A stretch of DNA of 64,000 nucleotides, from positions 23,811,770-23,875,769 of the forward strand of contig OX637398.1 of assembly GCA_951799425.1 (NCBI GenBank), given 5' to 3'. The notes below the pieces were generated by a model, which ran no database searches, was not told the origin of the DNA, and was given only the letters and a program-made list of their open reading frames with translations. How positions within the stretch are numbered: position 1 is the stretch's first letter; the number at the start of each line of letters is the position of its first letter. Of this stretch, positions 62,397 through 64,000 are shown piece by piece. A program made the position numbers and the translations under genes. The stretch is from Ilex aquifolium (taxonomy: Eukaryota; Streptophyta; Magnoliopsida; Aquifoliales; Aquifoliaceae).

Positions 62397-64000
62397 GGTA
62401 TAATTCTCGAGTACTTGCATGCCGACTTGGAGAGTAGTGGATTCGGCTTTGGTGAACCTAGGTAGGTTCCTCGCGGTTTTTTTCGAGGGGGTTTTTCGGC
62501 GTCAACAAATAGCTAGTGTTCTTTACTTTCTACTGTACACACTTGCATTTGTTAGCACACACATACGCACTGTGTGGTTGTTTATTTGATTGTACGGATA
62601 TCATTCAACCATAGGTGTGCAATTGGGTCTATTGGGTTTGTTGGGATCGCCGTGAGATTGGGCAGAGTGAATTAATTGCATATTAATTAAAATCAATAAT
62701 CATGGTCCAACGGGTTTTGTGGTGACTGAAAGGTTTCCCACATTCGATGCCTCATATATTTGTGTGGAGAGGTAGTTGTGGTAGGCATAGGTTTTAATTC
62801 GTAATCAATTTGGGCTAAAATTGAGAAACCTATTCAACCCCATTCAAGGTAATTGTCGAGAAATCTATCATTACTACTAGTTTGTGTTGAATGGGTTCTC
62901 AAGAGGAAAGCGGTTCCATTGGACGACCACCACTCTTCGATGCATCGAACTTTGCAAAATCCTAAGAGAGCGTTTTCTTAAATCCATTGATGAGAGAGCC
63001 TGGTTGACTCTCCAAGAGGGTTGGAGGCCTTCCGCCACCGCCAAAAAAGTTGAAAGTGGTCAAGTGGTGGTTGAAGTAAAATCCTCGAAGGTATGGATTA
63101 AAAATGAGAATGAGTCAACGGGGTGAAACTCAAAAGGCTTGGATGCGATATTAAATGCCGCGACACCTAACTAGTTCCGAAGGATCGCTAATTGCAAAAC
63201 TTCAAAGGAAGCGTGCGATACCTTGGTTGTTTCCCACGAAGGGACTTCCTTGGTGGAGATGGCTCAACTGCAAAGGTAGACCTCTCAGTTCGAGAGTTTG
63301 AGGGTGCAAGATGATGAAACATTAAAGAGAATTTCCTACTAAAATGCGTGATACTGTAAATTAATCATTTGCATTAGGTATCAGGGTTGACGATGTGGCC
63401 ATCAAGTGGAAAATCTTGTGATCTCTAGCCGAGAGATTTCATGTTAAGGTCTCATCCTTGGAGACAAGTGTCAACATAGAGTTGGTGTCGGTGGAAGACC
63501 AAGTTGGGTCTATCTTGACCTTTGAGATGATCCTTCCATCCTTAAAGTAAGCTAAGGGCAGGGCCTTGAGCTCAAATAATCAAGGAGGAGGTAAATTCGG
63601 GTGACCCCGATTTTGAGAGGAGGACCTAGCCTTGATTGCAAAGAAGTTCAAAAAATATTTCAAGACTAGTAATGCTGAGTCCTCAAGGCCGAAAGGAAAG
63701 CCTAGTAGACGTAGCTCTCCTACGGAGGGAAGAGAAAAAAGGGGAAGGGACTCTCGAAAAGAAGTTGACAAAAAGGGGCAAGGTTTCCAATGCTTTGAAT
63801 GTCAAGGATTTGGACATATTGTATCGGAAAGCCCACATAGAAAGAAGAGAGGTTTGCACAATGAAAGTTGGAGGGCTATGAAAGCCAAGAAGTGGCGTGA
63901 TCGTGAAAGTTAGTCGACGTCGGGTGATGACTCCTCTTCTCGAGATGATGAAGAGAATTTTACGGCTTTTGCAGGACCAGTCTCCTCTACCCCCTCCCCC
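62301..64000 (+). repeat. Monomer unit 27 (partial, 1700 bp)
   Basis: Cut by the window end. Begins 'gtggagg' rather than 'atggagg'. Shares the missing C and the 2-bp insertion of unit 26; 'aaggtttccc' and 'accccattc' in the leader are private. Confidence 0.97.
62891..64000 (+). pseudogene. gag pseudogene, unit 27 (partial)
   Basis: Truncated by the window end within the segment that follows the zinc knuckle. 'gtagctctcc' near 63715 (Thr to Ser) and 'tttcatg' near 63440 are private. Confidence 0.82.

Larger units (their letters stand above)
1..64000 (+). repeat. Megasatellite array of a ~2.4-kb retrotransposon-derived monomer
   Basis: The same 2.4-kb sequence recurs head to tail through the whole window, seen from anchors such as the start of 'atggaggtcc' at 1, 2400, 4796, 7194, 9594 and so on to 62301. 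That gives 26 complete units and a final 1700-bp partial one. All units share orientation and no other DNA interrupts them. Unit lengths are 2396 (four units), 2398 (two), 2399 (fourteen), 2400 (five) and 2334 (one). Each monomer combines an LTR-tail-like non-coding part with a decayed UBN2-type gag and post-gag frame. Family knowledge: UBN2/DUF4219 gag belongs to plant Ty1/copia elements. Inference: a plant heterochromatic satellite formed from a truncated element. Neither array border is in the window. Confidence 0.98.

Noticed and set aside
1-64000. CRISPR array or bacterial origin, suggested by regular repetition
   Set aside because: The period is 2.4 kb, there are no unique spacers, and the content is a plant-type retroelement gag.
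1-64000. Ribosomal DNA or another tandem gene array
   Set aside because: No rRNA, histone or tRNA sequence is recognisable, and the only coding traces are broken gag.

Overview
The window is one uninterrupted head-to-tail tandem array on the + strand: 26 complete units and one partial unit of a roughly 2.4-kb monomer. There is no unique sequence, no intact gene, no RNA gene and no inserted element. Unit lengths are 2396, 2398, 2399 or 2400 bp, with one exception of 2334 bp that carries a 64-bp deletion. Both ends of the window lie inside the array, so its true size and flanks are not visible. Phase is set arbitrarily at the first base of the window.

Each monomer is a dead piece of an LTR retrotransposon. 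From an arbitrary start it holds: (1) 96 bp finishing a long decayed reading frame; (2) about 490 bp of non-coding DNA that resembles the 3' part (U5) of a plant Ty1/copia LTR plus leader, with T-rich runs and a C-rich 'cctattcaaccccc' motif; (3) a gag pseudogene of the plant UBN2/DUF4219 type, starting with MGSQ and PPLFDASNFA, running through a UBN2 core and a CCHC zinc knuckle that has lost its fourth ligand; (4) a charged, coiled-coil-like post-gag segment with LSVGKSVGDNRGLG and SKTVFVKG motifs, which runs into the next unit. No protease, integrase, reverse transcriptase or RNase H is present. The gag frame has three frameshifts and about a dozen stops, nearly all shared by every unit, so the element was dead before it was amplified.

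The gag type points to a plant nuclear genome, probably a flowering plant. A multi-kilobase, highly homogeneous satellite born from a retroelement suggests centromeric, pericentromeric or other heterochromatin, but position cannot be read from this window.

Layout: units 1-3 (1-7193) are mixed variants; units 4-7 (7194-16793) are a 2400-bp subfamily; units 8-10 (16794-23981) are a 2396-bp subfamily also represented by unit 2; units 11-21 (23982-50370) are a nearly identical 2399-bp core with two interleaved haplotypes; unit 22 is a mosaic; units 23-27 (52770-64000) are the most diverged and carry private indels. This looks like recent local amplification, unequal exchange and conversion, with older sequence to the right.
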